Positions 36,513 to 45,535 of a DNA stretch of 64,000 nt are shown here, in pieces (within the stretch, counting starts at the first letter, position 1; each line of letters opens with the position of its first letter). The notes under the pieces were generated by a model. The model saw only the letters and a program-made list of their open reading frames with translations, did no database searches and was not told the origin of the DNA. The stretch comes from Gemmatimonadaceae bacterium (GTDB lineage: Bacteria > Gemmatimonadota > Gemmatimonadetes > Gemmatimonadales > Gemmatimonadaceae). The stretch covers positions 1 through 64,000 of the forward strand of contig JABWBJ010000001.1 of the NCBI GenBank assembly GCA_013360595.1. The letters run 5' to 3'. The position numbers and the translations under genes were made by a program.

Positions 36513-38144
36513 ATGGCGCCGAGACTGTCCGACTTCACGCCGCTGATCGACCTGGTTGCGCAGCTGGGCACCGGGGCGGTGCGCACACGGCGGCCGGTCT
36601 ACGTCGATCTCCTGCCCCCCTGCAACAACGCCTGTCCGGCTGGTGAGAACGTTCAGGCGTGGCTCGCGCTCGCACAGGCGGGCCGCTACCACGAGGCGTG
36701 GCTCGCGCTGGTCCGGGACAATCCGCTGCCAGCGGTACACGGGCGGGTCTGCTATCACCCGTGCGAGACGGGCTGCAGCCGGCAGCCCGTGGATAGCGCA
36801 GTCTCCATCCACGCCGTGGAGCGTTTCCTGGGCGATCTCGCAACGCGCGAGGAGTGGCTGCTGCCGATCAACGCTCAGCCGAGTGGGAAGCGAGTGCTCG
36901 TCGTGGGGGCGGGGCCGAGCGGCTTGTCGGCTGCCTATCATCTCGCGCGGCTGGGCCACACCGTCGAGATCCGCGATGCGGGCCCGCAACCAGGCGGGAT
37001 GATGCACTTCGGCATCCCCGCCTATCGCTTGCCGCGCGAGGAGCTGATGAAAGAGGTGCGTCGGATCGAGCGGATGGGGGTGCGCCTCGTCCTCGATCAC
37101 AGAGTGCAAGACCTGCTCGGCGAGAAGGAGGCCGGGCGCTTCGATGCGGTGTTCATCGCGATCGGCGCGCACGTCTCGAAGCACGTCGACATTCCCGCAC
37201 GCGACGCCGCGCAGGTGCTCGATGCCGTGAGTGTGCTCCGCGCCGTCGGTTTGGGCGAGCCGCCGCGCCTCGGCCGGCGGGTGGTGGTTTACGGGGGCGG
37301 CAACACGGCGATGGATGCCGCGCGGACGGCGAAGCGCCTCGGTGCCGAGGAGGCACTCATCATCTATCACCGCGATCGCGCCCACATGCCGGCGCACGCC
37401 TTCGAGGCGGATGAGGCGCTCGAGGAGGGCGTGAAGATCAAGTGGCTGACGGGCATCAAGGAAATCGCCGGGCCGACGCTGACCGTCGAAGTGATGGAGC
37501 TCGACCCGGACGGGCGCCCGCGGCCGACGGGCCGCTTCGAAACTCTCGACGCGGATGCCGTGGTGCTGGCGCTAGGGCAGCAGACGGACAGTAGCTTCCT
37601 CGAGAAGGTTCCTGGGATCGAGCGCCAACCCGACGGCACCGTCATCGTCGGCCCGAACATGATGACGGGTCACGCCGGCATCTTCGCCGGCGGCGACATG
37701 GTGCCGAGCGAGCGGACCGTGACGGCGGCGGTCGGACATGGCAAGAAGGCCGCCAGGCACATCGACGCCTGGCTGCGTGGCGACGCGTACCTGCCCCCGC
37801 CAAAGCATCCAATCGTGTCGTTCGGGATGCTGCACCTGCCGATCTACAGCGATGCCGACCAGTCCGCGCAGCCGATGCTCCCGGCCGCCGAGCGCACGAC
37901 CGGCTTCGGTGAAGTTGTGCACGGGCTGAGCGAGAGCGAAGCACGGTACGAAGCGCAGCGCTGCCTATCGTGCGGCAATTGCTTCGAATGCGACCAGTGC
38001 TTTGCCGCCTGTCCCGAACAGGCCATCGACAAGCTCGGGCCCGGACGGCGCTATCGGTACCTCTATGAGCGCTGCACGGGGTGCGCGGTGTGCTTCGAGA
38101 CATGTCCCGTGCATGCCATTGAGATGACCACGGAACCAGCCTGA
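36513..38144 (+). CDS. GltD-like flavoprotein with C-terminal 4Fe-4S ferredoxin domain
   Basis: A 543-residue FAD- and NAD(P)-binding oxidoreductase of the glutamate-synthase-small-subunit type. It has N-terminal Cys clusters (PPCNNACPAGENVQAW, CYHPCETGCSR), FAD motif VLVVGAGPSGLSAAYHLARL, NAD(P) motif VVVYGGGNTAMDAARTAKRL and FAGGDMVPSERTVTAAVGHG. A two-cluster ferredoxin domain is added at the C-terminus (CFECDQCFAACPEQAI, CTGCAVCFETCPVHAI). No GltB large subunit is present. It is 13 bp before the pyruvate:ferredoxin oxidoreductase, so it most likely moves electrons between ferredoxin and NAD(P)H. Confidence 0.88.
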   Translation: MAPRLSDFTPLIDLVAQLGTGAVRTRRPVYVDLLPPCNNACPAGENVQAWLALAQAGRYHEAWLALVRDNPLPAVHGRVCYHPCETGCSRQPVDSAVSIHAVERFLGDLATREEWLLPINAQPSGKRVLVVGAGPSGLSAAYHLARLGHTVEIRDAGPQPGGMMHFGIPAYRLPREELMKEVRRIERMGVRLVLDHRVQDLLGEKEAGRFDAVFIAIGAHVSKHVDIPARDAAQVLDAVSVLRAVGLGEPPRLGRRVVVYGGGNTAMDAARTAKRLGAEEALIIYHRDRAHMPAHAFEADEALEEGVKIKWLTGIKEIAGPTLTVEVMELDPDGRPRPTGRFETLDADAVVLALGQQTDSSFLEKVPGIERQPDGTVIVGPNMMTGHAGIFAGGDMVPSERTVTAAVGHGKKAARHIDAWLRGDAYLPPPKHPIVSFGMLHLPIYSDADQSAQPMLPAAERTTGFGEVVHGLSESEARYEAQRCLSCGNCFECDQCFAACPEQAIDKLGPGRRYRYLYERCTGCAVCFETCPVHAIEMTTEPA

Positions 38145-38157
38145 AGGGAGGCAAAGC

Positions 38158-41100
38158 ATGCGCCCCGATCCGACTGAAACCGACGTCCTCGATGGCAACG
38201 CCGCGGTCGCGCACGTCGCCTACCGCGTCAACGAGGTGTGCGCCATCTATCCGATCACGCCGTCGTCGACGATGGCGGAGCTGGCCGACGAGTGGTCGGC
38301 GCAGGGACTCACCAATATCTGGGGCAACGTCCCCGTCGTGCAGGAGATGCAGAGCGAGGGCGGTGCCGCGGGGGCTGTGCACGGCGCGCTGCAGTCAGGC
38401 GCCCTGACGACCACGTTCACGGCGTCGCAGGGGCTCATGCTGATGCTGCCGAACATGTACAAGATCGCCGGAGAGCTGACGCCGACCGTCTTCCACGTGG
38501 CAGCACGAGCGCTCGCCACGCAGGCGCTCTCCATTTTTGGCGACCACTCCGACGTCATGGCGGCGCGCACGACCGGTTTCGCGCTGTTGTCATCGGGCTC
38601 GGTGCAGGAGGCGCACGATGCGGCGCTCATCGCGCAGGCAGCGACGCTCGAGTCACGGATTCCGTTCCTCCATTTCTTCGACGGCTTCCGAACGTCGCAC
38701 GAGTTGAGCAAGATCTCGGTTCTCCCGGATGCGCAGATTCGCGCGATGATTCGCGAGGCATTGGTGCGGGCGCACCGCGCTCGCGCCCTCACGCCTGAGC
38801 ATCCCGTGGTGCGCGGCACCGCGCACAATCCCGACACGTTCTTCCAGGCCCGCGAGACGGTGAATCCCTATTACGCGCGCGTTCCAGCGATCGTGCAGTC
38901 GACGATGGATGCTTTTGCCCGGCTTACGGGTCGGGTGTACCGCCTCTTCGAGTACGACGGCCCATGGGATGCCGAGCGTGTCATTGTGCTGATGGGGTCG
39001 GGTGCTGAGACGGCGCGAGCGACCGCGAAGTATCTCCGTGACGCGGGCGAACGCGTCGGTGTCCTGCAAGTGCGACTGTATCGGCCGTTCTCGGCGGAGC
39101 ACTTCGTCGCCGCTCTGCCGAAATCCTGCCGCGCGCTCGCCGTGCTCGAGCAATGCAAGGAATCGGGTGCCCTCGGCGAGCCGCTCTACATGGATGTCGT
39201 AACTGCACTGGCGCAGGCCGCTGCGGCCCGTACTCGCAAGACGATGCCGTGGGTGGTGGGCGGACGCTACGGGCTCGGATCGAAGAACTTCAATCCGGCG
39301 CAAGCGAAGGCCGTGTTCGACGAGCTGAAGAAGCACGATCCGAAGAACGGCTTCACGGTCGGCATCGAGGACGACGTATCGCAAACGAGCCTGCAGGTCG
39401 ACCCCACGTTCTCGATCGAGGGGGACGACGTGATGCGCGCGCTGTTCTTTGGCCTGGGCGCCGACGGCACGGTCGGCGCCAACAAGAACAGCGTGAAGAT
39501 CATCGCCGAGGATCCGGCGATGTACGCGCAGGGTTACTTCGTCTACGACTCGCACAAGTCGGGGGCCCAGACGGTCTCGCACCTGCGCTTCGGCAAGCAC
39601 CCGATCCGCGCGCCGTATCTGCTGGAGTCGGCGCATTTCGTCGGCTGTCATCAGGCGAGCTTTCTCGATCGGATCGATGTGCTGCGCCTCGCGTGCGTCG
39701 GAGGGACGTTCCTGCTCAACACGCCGCACGGTCCCGAGGCGGTATGGGACCGGCTGCCGCGTTCGTTGCAGGCGCAGATCCTGGAGAAGAAGCTCCGTTT
39801 CTTCGTGATCGACGCGTCCAGGGTCGCGCGCGACGCCGGCCTTGGCGGGCGAATCAACACCGTGCTGCAGACCTGTTTCTTCGCCATCTCCGGCGTGCTG
39901 CCGCGCGACGAAGCGATTCAGCGCATCAAGGAGTCGATCGAGGCGACATATCGCGACAAGGGCGCGGACATCGTCCGCAGGAACTTCGAGGCGGTGGATC
40001 ACGCGCTGGCGCATCTCTTCGAGGTGGCGGTGCCCACCACCCTGACGAGCGTGTTCGACCGGCCGCCGATCGTCCCGCAGCGGGCGCCGGAGTTCGTGCA
40101 GCTCGTCACAGCCAGGATGATGCTCGGTCGCGGGGACGAGCTTCGCGTGAGTCAACTGCCCGCTGATGGCACCTGGCCCTCGGGCACCGGCGCGTTCGAG
40201 AAGCGGAACATCTCGGACATCGTCGCCATCTGGGACCCGGAGCTCTGCATTCAATGCGGCCAGTGCAGCTTCGCCTGCGCGCACAGCGTGATCCGCGCGA
40301 AATACTACGACGCGGGCGCGCTTGCCGACGCGCCACCGAGCTTCAAGTCGGCGCCTGTCAATGCCCGCGGGTATCCGGGCGTGCGCTTTTCGCTGCAGCT
40401 CTACCCCGAGGATTGCACCGGGTGCGGCGTCTGCGTCGAGGTCTGCCCGGTGCACAGCTCGCGCGATCCCGAAGTGAGGGCGATCAACCTCGGACCGAAG
40501 GCGCCGATTCTCGAGGAGGAGCGCACCAACATCGCCTTCTTCGAGGCGCTGCCGGTGAACGACCGCGCGCGAGTCGACTTCGCCAACGTTCGCGGCGTTC
40601 AGTTCCTGGAGCCGCTCTTCGAGTTCTCCGGGGCGTGCGGTGGCTGCGGCGAGACGCCGTATCTCAAGCTCCTGTCACAGCTCTTCGGCGACCGGCTGCA
40701 GATCGCGAACGCCACCGGGTGCTCGTCGATCTACGGCGGCAACCTGCCGGTTACACCATGGACCAAGGACGCCGCCGGCCGCGGGCCGGCGTGGTCGAAC
40801 TCGTTGTTCGAGGACAACGCGGAGTTCGGCCTTGGCTTCCGGCTAGCCGCCGACAAGCACGTGGAGGTGGCGCGCACGCTGCTGCACCGGCTCGCCCCTC
40901 GCGTCGGTGAGGATCTGGCCCGTTCGATCCTCGATGCGCCCCAGGAGCGCGAGTCCGAGCTCCGGGCCCAGCGCGCCCGCGTGGACGCGCTCAAGCGGAA
41001 GCTCGCGACCATGGACGAGGCGACCGCGCGCGATCTCCTTTCCGTCGTCGACCATCTCGTCAGGCGCAGCATCTGGAGCGTCGGCGGTGACGGGTGGGCG

Positions 41101-41829
41101 TATGACATTGGCTACGGCGGGCTCGATCACGTGCTGACGAGCGGCCGCGACGTCAACATGCTGGTGCTCGACACGGAGGTCTACTCCAACACCGGTGGGC
41201 AGTCATCGAAGGCGACGCCGTTAGGCGCGGTGGCGAAGTTCGCCGCCGCTGGCAAGCGGGTGGCGCGCAAGGACCTGGCCCTGCAGGCCATCGCCTACGG
41301 CAACGTCTACGTCGCGCAGGTGGCGATGGGCGCCAACCCGCAGCAGACGCTGCTCGCCTTCCGCGAGGCGGAAGCCTATCCAGGGCCGTCGCTGATCATC
41401 GCCTACAGCCCCTGCATCGCCCACGGCTTCGACCTGCGCTACGGCATGAAGCAGCAGGACCTCGCGACGGCGAGCGGCTACTGGCCGCTCTTCCGCTTCA
41501 ATCCCGCGATGCGCACGGCCGGCGAGCGGCCGTTTCGACTGGACTCGCCGCGGCCGACCATTCCGCTCAAGGAATACGCGTACAACGAGCTGCGCTACCG
41601 CTCACTCGCCAGCGCCGATCCGGTCGCGGCCGAGGAGCTGCTCGCCCGGGCACAGCAGGTAGTGACGGAGAAGTACCGGCAATACGAGGAGCTGGCAAGC
41701 CGCGGCGGCGAGTGCTTCCACCCCGACTGCGACCATCGCGCCACGGATGCGGGCAATGGCAGGTCCGGAGGGCGCACACACGCGATCGACGAGAGCGTCG
41801 CCATGGAACTCGCCATTCGGGCGAGATGA
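38158..41829 (+). CDS. nifJ: Pyruvate:ferredoxin/flavodoxin oxidoreductase
   Basis: Single-chain PFOR of 1223 residues: pyruvate + CoA to acetyl-CoA + CO2 with two electrons to ferredoxin. Domain order is normal. It has the N-terminal pyrimidine-binding part (EVCAIYPITPSSTMAELADE), the gamma domain, two 4Fe-4S clusters (CIQCGQCSFACAHSVIR, CTGCGVCVEVCPVHS) and CGGCGETPYLKLLSQLFGD. The TPP part is GDGWAYDIGYGGLDHV with LDTEVYSNTGGQSSKATPLG. The enzyme is oxygen-sensitive in most organisms, so it suggests hypoxic phases. A ribosome-binding site GGGAGG precedes the ATG. Confidence 0.95.
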   Translation: MRPDPTETDVLDGNAAVAHVAYRVNEVCAIYPITPSSTMAELADEWSAQGLTNIWGNVPVVQEMQSEGGAAGAVHGALQSGALTTTFTASQGLMLMLPNMYKIAGELTPTVFHVAARALATQALSIFGDHSDVMAARTTGFALLSSGSVQEAHDAALIAQAATLESRIPFLHFFDGFRTSHELSKISVLPDAQIRAMIREALVRAHRARALTPEHPVVRGTAHNPDTFFQARETVNPYYARVPAIVQSTMDAFARLTGRVYRLFEYDGPWDAERVIVLMGSGAETARATAKYLRDAGERVGVLQVRLYRPFSAEHFVAALPKSCRALAVLEQCKESGALGEPLYMDVVTALAQAAAARTRKTMPWVVGGRYGLGSKNFNPAQAKAVFDELKKHDPKNGFTVGIEDDVSQTSLQVDPTFSIEGDDVMRALFFGLGADGTVGANKNSVKIIAEDPAMYAQGYFVYDSHKSGAQTVSHLRFGKHPIRAPYLLESAHFVGCHQASFLDRIDVLRLACVGGTFLLNTPHGPEAVWDRLPRSLQAQILEKKLRFFVIDASRVARDAGLGGRINTVLQTCFFAISGVLPRDEAIQRIKESIEATYRDKGADIVRRNFEAVDHALAHLFEVAVPTTLTSVFDRPPIVPQRAPEFVQLVTARMMLGRGDELRVSQLPADGTWPSGTGAFEKRNISDIVAIWDPELCIQCGQCSFACAHSVIRAKYYDAGALADAPPSFKSAPVNARGYPGVRFSLQLYPEDCTGCGVCVEVCPVHSSRDPEVRAINLGPKAPILEEERTNIAFFEALPVNDRARVDFANVRGVQFLEPLFEFSGACGGCGETPYLKLLSQLFGDRLQIANATGCSSIYGGNLPVTPWTKDAAGRGPAWSNSLFEDNAEFGLGFRLAADKHVEVARTLLHRLAPRVGEDLARSILDAPQERESELRAQRARVDALKRKLATMDEATARDLLSVVDHLVRRSIWSVGGDGWAYDIGYGGLDHVLTSGRDVNMLVLDTEVYSNTGGQSSKATPLGAVAKFAAAGKRVARKDLALQAIAYGNVYVAQVAMGANPQQTLLAFREAEAYPGPSLIIAYSPCIAHGFDLRYGMKQQDLATASGYWPLFRFNPAMRTAGERPFRLDSPRPTIPLKEYAYNELRYRSLASADPVAAEELLARAQQVVTEKYRQYEELASRGGECFHPDCDHRATDAGNGRSGGRTHAIDESVAMELAIRAR

Positions 41830-41951
41830 CCGGAGGTCGGGCCCCTCCCGGAGATGCTCCGGCTGTGCTTCGAGGCCCCCGCGGGGAGAAACGGCTCGAC
41901 GACGGGCGTCGCCACCTGTCGGCGGGGGCGTTCAGAAGACTGGGTTGCTCA

Positions 41952-42797
41952 TCACCGATGCGAAGCACCTCCGGCATTGGCTGCGCCCACGGAGAACACC
42001 ATCGTGACAAAATGCGAGTCCCAGTCGGCCCCGGAGCGGCGGTCCGACGGCACGATGTGGATTGTGCGAACGTTCCAGAGACCCGGCGCTGCCAGCGGGA
42101 CCCGCAGCAGTCCATTGGCATCCGTGACGAGAGACAGGTCGTCGGTGGCGCCGTCGGCTGCGGACTGTCCGGCGTGCACGTGCGCCTCGGCCAGCGGAAG
42201 CCCGCGATAAAGCAGTCTCACCGATAACGTGTCGCCCGCACGAAGAGTGGCGGGATCGTGCAGCGGGACAAACTCGGCTACCTGGCCGGCGATGCGTGAG
42301 AAGGCGCGGGGCCCTCCGCTTCCGACGTCGACGATTGTCTTGGCGTACTTTGCGTAGCGCCGCGTGATGCTGTCGGTCCTGGGGAGCAGTCCCTGCCGCT
42401 CATAACGTGCCGCCAGCTCAGCGGCGCCTTCGAGTTCCATGTACCGCTTGAATTCGGGTCCGGACGCGCGCAGCGAGCGCGGCGCGACGGTAACGACAAC
42501 GATGCGCTGGCCGACGCCGCGCGGCCGGTGCTGCAGCATGAGGGAGGTTCCCTCGGTGGCCACGATCGCGACGCGCTCATCTGTCGATGCGGCGATGACG
42601 CGCGCCTCGGCGACGCGATCCGGAGTCACGGCGACTTCGCTCGTCGGAAAGCGGCTGCTTGTCTGTCCTTTGACTGTCAGCTCACCGCCGTCAGCCACGT
42701 GAAAAGCGTTCGGTACGAGCCAAAAGTCGTGCGCCGCCGCGGCGGCTGCGGCAACCAGGAGCGCAACAAGGACACCCACGCCAGTAATAAGCTTCAC
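41952..42797 (-). CDS. DUF4198 periplasmic protein (copy 1)
   Basis: A 281-residue exported protein of the DUF4198 (CbiK/NikM-like) family, thought to be connected with metal uptake or binding. Signal peptide (LVALLVAAAAAAAHDFW), mature start HDFWLVPNAFHVADGGELTV with the family His. GPRAFSRIAGQVAEFVPLHD and SVRLLYRGLPLAEAHVHAGQ follow. It is a paralogue of the gene at 59262-60125. It converges with PFOR; nothing indicates an operon. Confidence 0.8.
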   Translation of the reverse strand: MKLITGVGVLVALLVAAAAAAAHDFWLVPNAFHVADGGELTVKGQTSSRFPTSEVAVTPDRVAEARVIAASTDERVAIVATEGTSLMLQHRPRGVGQRIVVVTVAPRSLRASGPEFKRYMELEGAAELAARYERQGLLPRTDSITRRYAKYAKTIVDVGSGGPRAFSRIAGQVAEFVPLHDPATLRAGDTLSVRLLYRGLPLAEAHVHAGQSAADGATDDLSLVTDANGLLRVPLAAPGLWNVRTIHIVPSDRRSGADWDSHFVTMVFSVGAANAGGASHR

Positions 42798-43039
42798 ATG
42801 TACCTCCGGCGATACGAGTCAACCCAGACACGCAGGATCAGCGAAGCGGCGGCTGCCAGTCCCACTCATGGCGGCCGACCACGGTTCTTTCCCAAGCGTG
42901 TAAGATAATGGCCTCATTGCACCGCCGGCCTGCCGAGCAACGACAGAGTTCGGTCTGCAGCGAGCTGTTCGAGCCGATCAGCCGCCAGCTCCCTTCTCTC
43001 TGCGCAGGATCGGCTGCGAGCTTGTATGGCGCGGTTCAC

Positions 43040-43963
43040 TTAGTCACGACCCGGGCTCTCGCTCCTGGTCGCGTGTGGCGACATCAGGTTGCTCACGCGT
43101 TCGGCGAGGATGTCGTGGAGGTCGATGGCATTCGACGGGTGCGGTATCGTATTGCACGTGACGATCTGCGCTGGCCCAGCCGCCTGCAGCTGGCGATACG
43201 CGTCGTCCGCGAAGACGGCATGGACTCCGATGCAGGTCGCCGGCCGCAAGCCTGAACGCCGCAAGTGCCCGACGGTCTCAATCATCGTGCGGGCCGTCGA
43301 GATGATGTCATCGACCAGGACCGGCGTGTGATCACGCCACCGGTCCACGTCGGGAATCGACACCGCAACCTCGCGATCACCATGACGCGTCTTCTGCAAC
43401 ACGACCGACGGAGCGTCAGCGAGCGCCGCAACGTCCTGTACCCACTGCGCGCTCTCGGCGTCGGGCCCTACGAGCAGGGGCTGCTCCACGTTGGCCTTTA
43501 TCCACTCGGCCACGCGGGGCGCCGCGTGCACGACGTCGGTGCCGATGGAGTAGATCTCAGCGAGGGAGCTTCGGCGGTGCAGGTGGGGATCGACCGTCAC
43601 CAGCCAGTCGATGTTCGCCGACACGATTCGAGCAAAGTAAGACGACGTGACGCCTTCACCCTCGCGAAAGCGTCGATCCTGGCGCATGTAGGCCAGATAT
43701 GGCGCGACAAGACCGATTCTGGCGGCGCCGAGATCACGAGCGGCCGCCGCGAGGAAGAGGAGGCGGATGAGCTTGTCATCGGGCCGTTCGAGCGTGCAGG
43801 CGAGGATCACTTCCCGGTCTCGCACCGGTGTTTCCAGGCGAACATAGGTTTCGCCATCCGGAAATCGCCGCAATTCGATCAGGCCGGACTCCGCGCCCGG
43901 GCGACTCACGAGCGATGCCGCGAGTACTTCGTTGCCGGGGAGCGCGAGAACGATGGGTGTCAT
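43040..43963 (-). CDS. prs: Ribose-phosphate pyrophosphokinase (PRPP synthetase)
   Basis: PRPP synthetase of 307 residues: ribose-5-phosphate + ATP to PRPP + AMP. Motifs are IELRRFPDGETYVRLETPVR, the flexible loop YLAYMRQDRRFREGEGVTSS, WLVTVDPHLHRRSS and the PRPP loop TPVLVDDIISTARTMIETVG. Shortness and loop sequence look closer to archaeal or class III forms than to the housekeeping enzyme. The start overlaps the stop of the phosphorylase gene (ATGA), so the two proteins are made together, which hints at a linked pathway. Confidence 0.9.
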   Translation of the reverse strand: MTPIVLALPGNEVLAASLVSRPGAESGLIELRRFPDGETYVRLETPVRDREVILACTLERPDDKLIRLLFLAAAARDLGAARIGLVAPYLAYMRQDRRFREGEGVTSSYFARIVSANIDWLVTVDPHLHRRSSLAEIYSIGTDVVHAAPRVAEWIKANVEQPLLVGPDAESAQWVQDVAALADAPSVVLQKTRHGDREVAVSIPDVDRWRDHTPVLVDDIISTARTMIETVGHLRRSGLRPATCIGVHAVFADDAYRQLQAAGPAQIVTCNTIPHPSNAIDLHDILAERVSNLMSPHATRSESPGRD

Positions 43964-45528
43964 GGGATCGGCCTCAGGCTGCCCGAGTTCTCGATGCGAA
44001 ACAGGTCGAGGTTTTCTCCGGCGTACGAGAGCGAATATTGCAGCTCCCCGGGCGACTGTGCGTGCACGGTGATGAGCGGCGAGTCTGGCTCGAGGGTATC
44101 CCCGAGCCGGACGTGAAGCTCCAGACCTGCCGCCGCCGACTTGGGCGCGCCGGCGAGTTTGGCGACGCGCGCGAGTCGGCGGTTATCGATATCGATCAGG
44201 GTTCCGCCGGACCGGGCCACGAGCGTGTGCGTGTACCTCGCGCGCGGCGGCTCGTGCATTCCGCCCTGCGCCTCGCAGATCGCCTGGAACTTCCGCCACG
44301 CGCGGCCGTCGTCCAGTACCGATGCGGCGGCCGCGTGCCCCTGGCCAGATGTGACGGCGCCGGCCAACTCGAGCAGACGGCCCGAGAGGACGAGCGCGCG
44401 CTCCCGCAGGTCCGCCGGAGCCCCCGCCTCACCCCGCAGCACGGACAACACGTCACGCGCCTCCAGCGCCGGGCCGATGCCGCGTCCAATCGGCTGAGCG
44501 CCGTCGCCATGGACGACGTCGAGCGTCAGCCCCACGGCCTGCCCGACCACTGTCAACACGGCGCCTAACGACTCCGCAGATTCAGGTGTCCGTATCTTGG
44601 CCGACGGACCAATCGGCACGTCGATCACGACGTGCGTCGCGCCCGCGGCTGCCTTCTTCGACAATACCGATGCGACCAGTTGGCCTTCGCTGTCGATATC
44701 CAGCGGACGCTCGATGCGGATGATGACGTCATCGGCGGGGCTCAGCCGCACCGCACCGCCCCAGACAATGCACCCGCCCTCGCGATCCACCACGCGCTGC
44801 ATCGCGGGAAGGTCGAGCGCGACGGGAGCAAGGGTCTCCATTGCATCCGCGGTTCCGGCCGGAGACGTGATGCCTCGCGACGACGTTTTCGGCATCACCA
44901 GTCCCGAGGCGGCGATGATGGGCACGACGATCATGGTTGTGCGATTCCCAGGCAGTCCTCCGACCGAATGCTTGTCCGCGACGACCGGCGCCGGCCATGC
45001 CAAGCGGTCGCCGACACCGATCATCGCCCGGGTCAAGGCAATGGTCTCCTGGAGGCTCAGCCGCCCCCCCGCACAGGCGGCGACGAACGCCGTGAGCTCG
45101 ATCGCCGAGTAGCGACCGGTGGCGATGTCACCGATGACGCGCTCAAAGCTCGCCTGATCCAGCTCGCGCCCGTACAACTTCGCTCGCACATCCGAAAGCG
45201 AGACGAGCGGCTTCGGATGCGACAGAACGACCCGGTCGCCATCACGCGCGCCAAGGGCTACCCACGCCGACTCCGAGAGACTTGCCTCGTCAGGCGCGAG
45301 CAACGCACCCGTGATCACGTTCAGCGTGGCGATGATACTGCGCTCCGGGAGGGTGACGGCGATCCGTGCCTGCGCCTCCCACCCTTCCGACCGGCACACG
45401 GGGCAGTCGGCCGCCATGTAGATCACCGGCTCCTGGTAGGTGTCGATCCCCAGGCGGCGCAGGCGCAGCACGTTGGGCGCGTCATCATGCGACTGAGCGT
45501 GCAGCGTCATCAGCGGTGATGAGTGCAT
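43960..45528 (-). CDS. AMP-phosphorylase-type thymidine phosphorylase family enzyme
   Basis: A 522-residue nucleoside/nucleotide phosphorylase. The N-terminal domain (IDTYQEPVIYMAADCPVCRS) and the sequence VVADKHSVGGLPGNRTTMIV, then VPIIAASGLVMPKTSSRGIT and SPAGTADAMETLAPV, match the archaeal AMP phosphorylase (DeoA-like) type rather than short thymidine phosphorylases. Archaeal enzymes convert AMP + Pi to adenine + ribose-1,5-bisphosphate. No ribose-1,5-bisphosphate isomerase or RuBisCO is present in the window, so the product's fate is open. The ATG at 45528 lies 7 nt after the upstream cfa stop. It is coupled to prs. Confidence 0.85.
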   Translation of the reverse strand: MHSSPLMTLHAQSHDDAPNVLRLRRLGIDTYQEPVIYMAADCPVCRSEGWEAQARIAVTLPERSIIATLNVITGALLAPDEASLSESAWVALGARDGDRVVLSHPKPLVSLSDVRAKLYGRELDQASFERVIGDIATGRYSAIELTAFVAACAGGRLSLQETIALTRAMIGVGDRLAWPAPVVADKHSVGGLPGNRTTMIVVPIIAASGLVMPKTSSRGITSPAGTADAMETLAPVALDLPAMQRVVDREGGCIVWGGAVRLSPADDVIIRIERPLDIDSEGQLVASVLSKKAAAGATHVVIDVPIGPSAKIRTPESAESLGAVLTVVGQAVGLTLDVVHGDGAQPIGRGIGPALEARDVLSVLRGEAGAPADLRERALVLSGRLLELAGAVTSGQGHAAAASVLDDGRAWRKFQAICEAQGGMHEPPRARYTHTLVARSGGTLIDIDNRRLARVAKLAGAPKSAAAGLELHVRLGDTLEPDSPLITVHAQSPGELQYSLSYAGENLDLFRIENSGSLRPIP

Positions 45529-45535
45529 GGCAGTC

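Noticed and set aside
43040-45528. A full AMP-RuBisCO pathway
   Set aside because: No RuBisCO or ribose-1,5-bisphosphate isomerase gene is present in the window.
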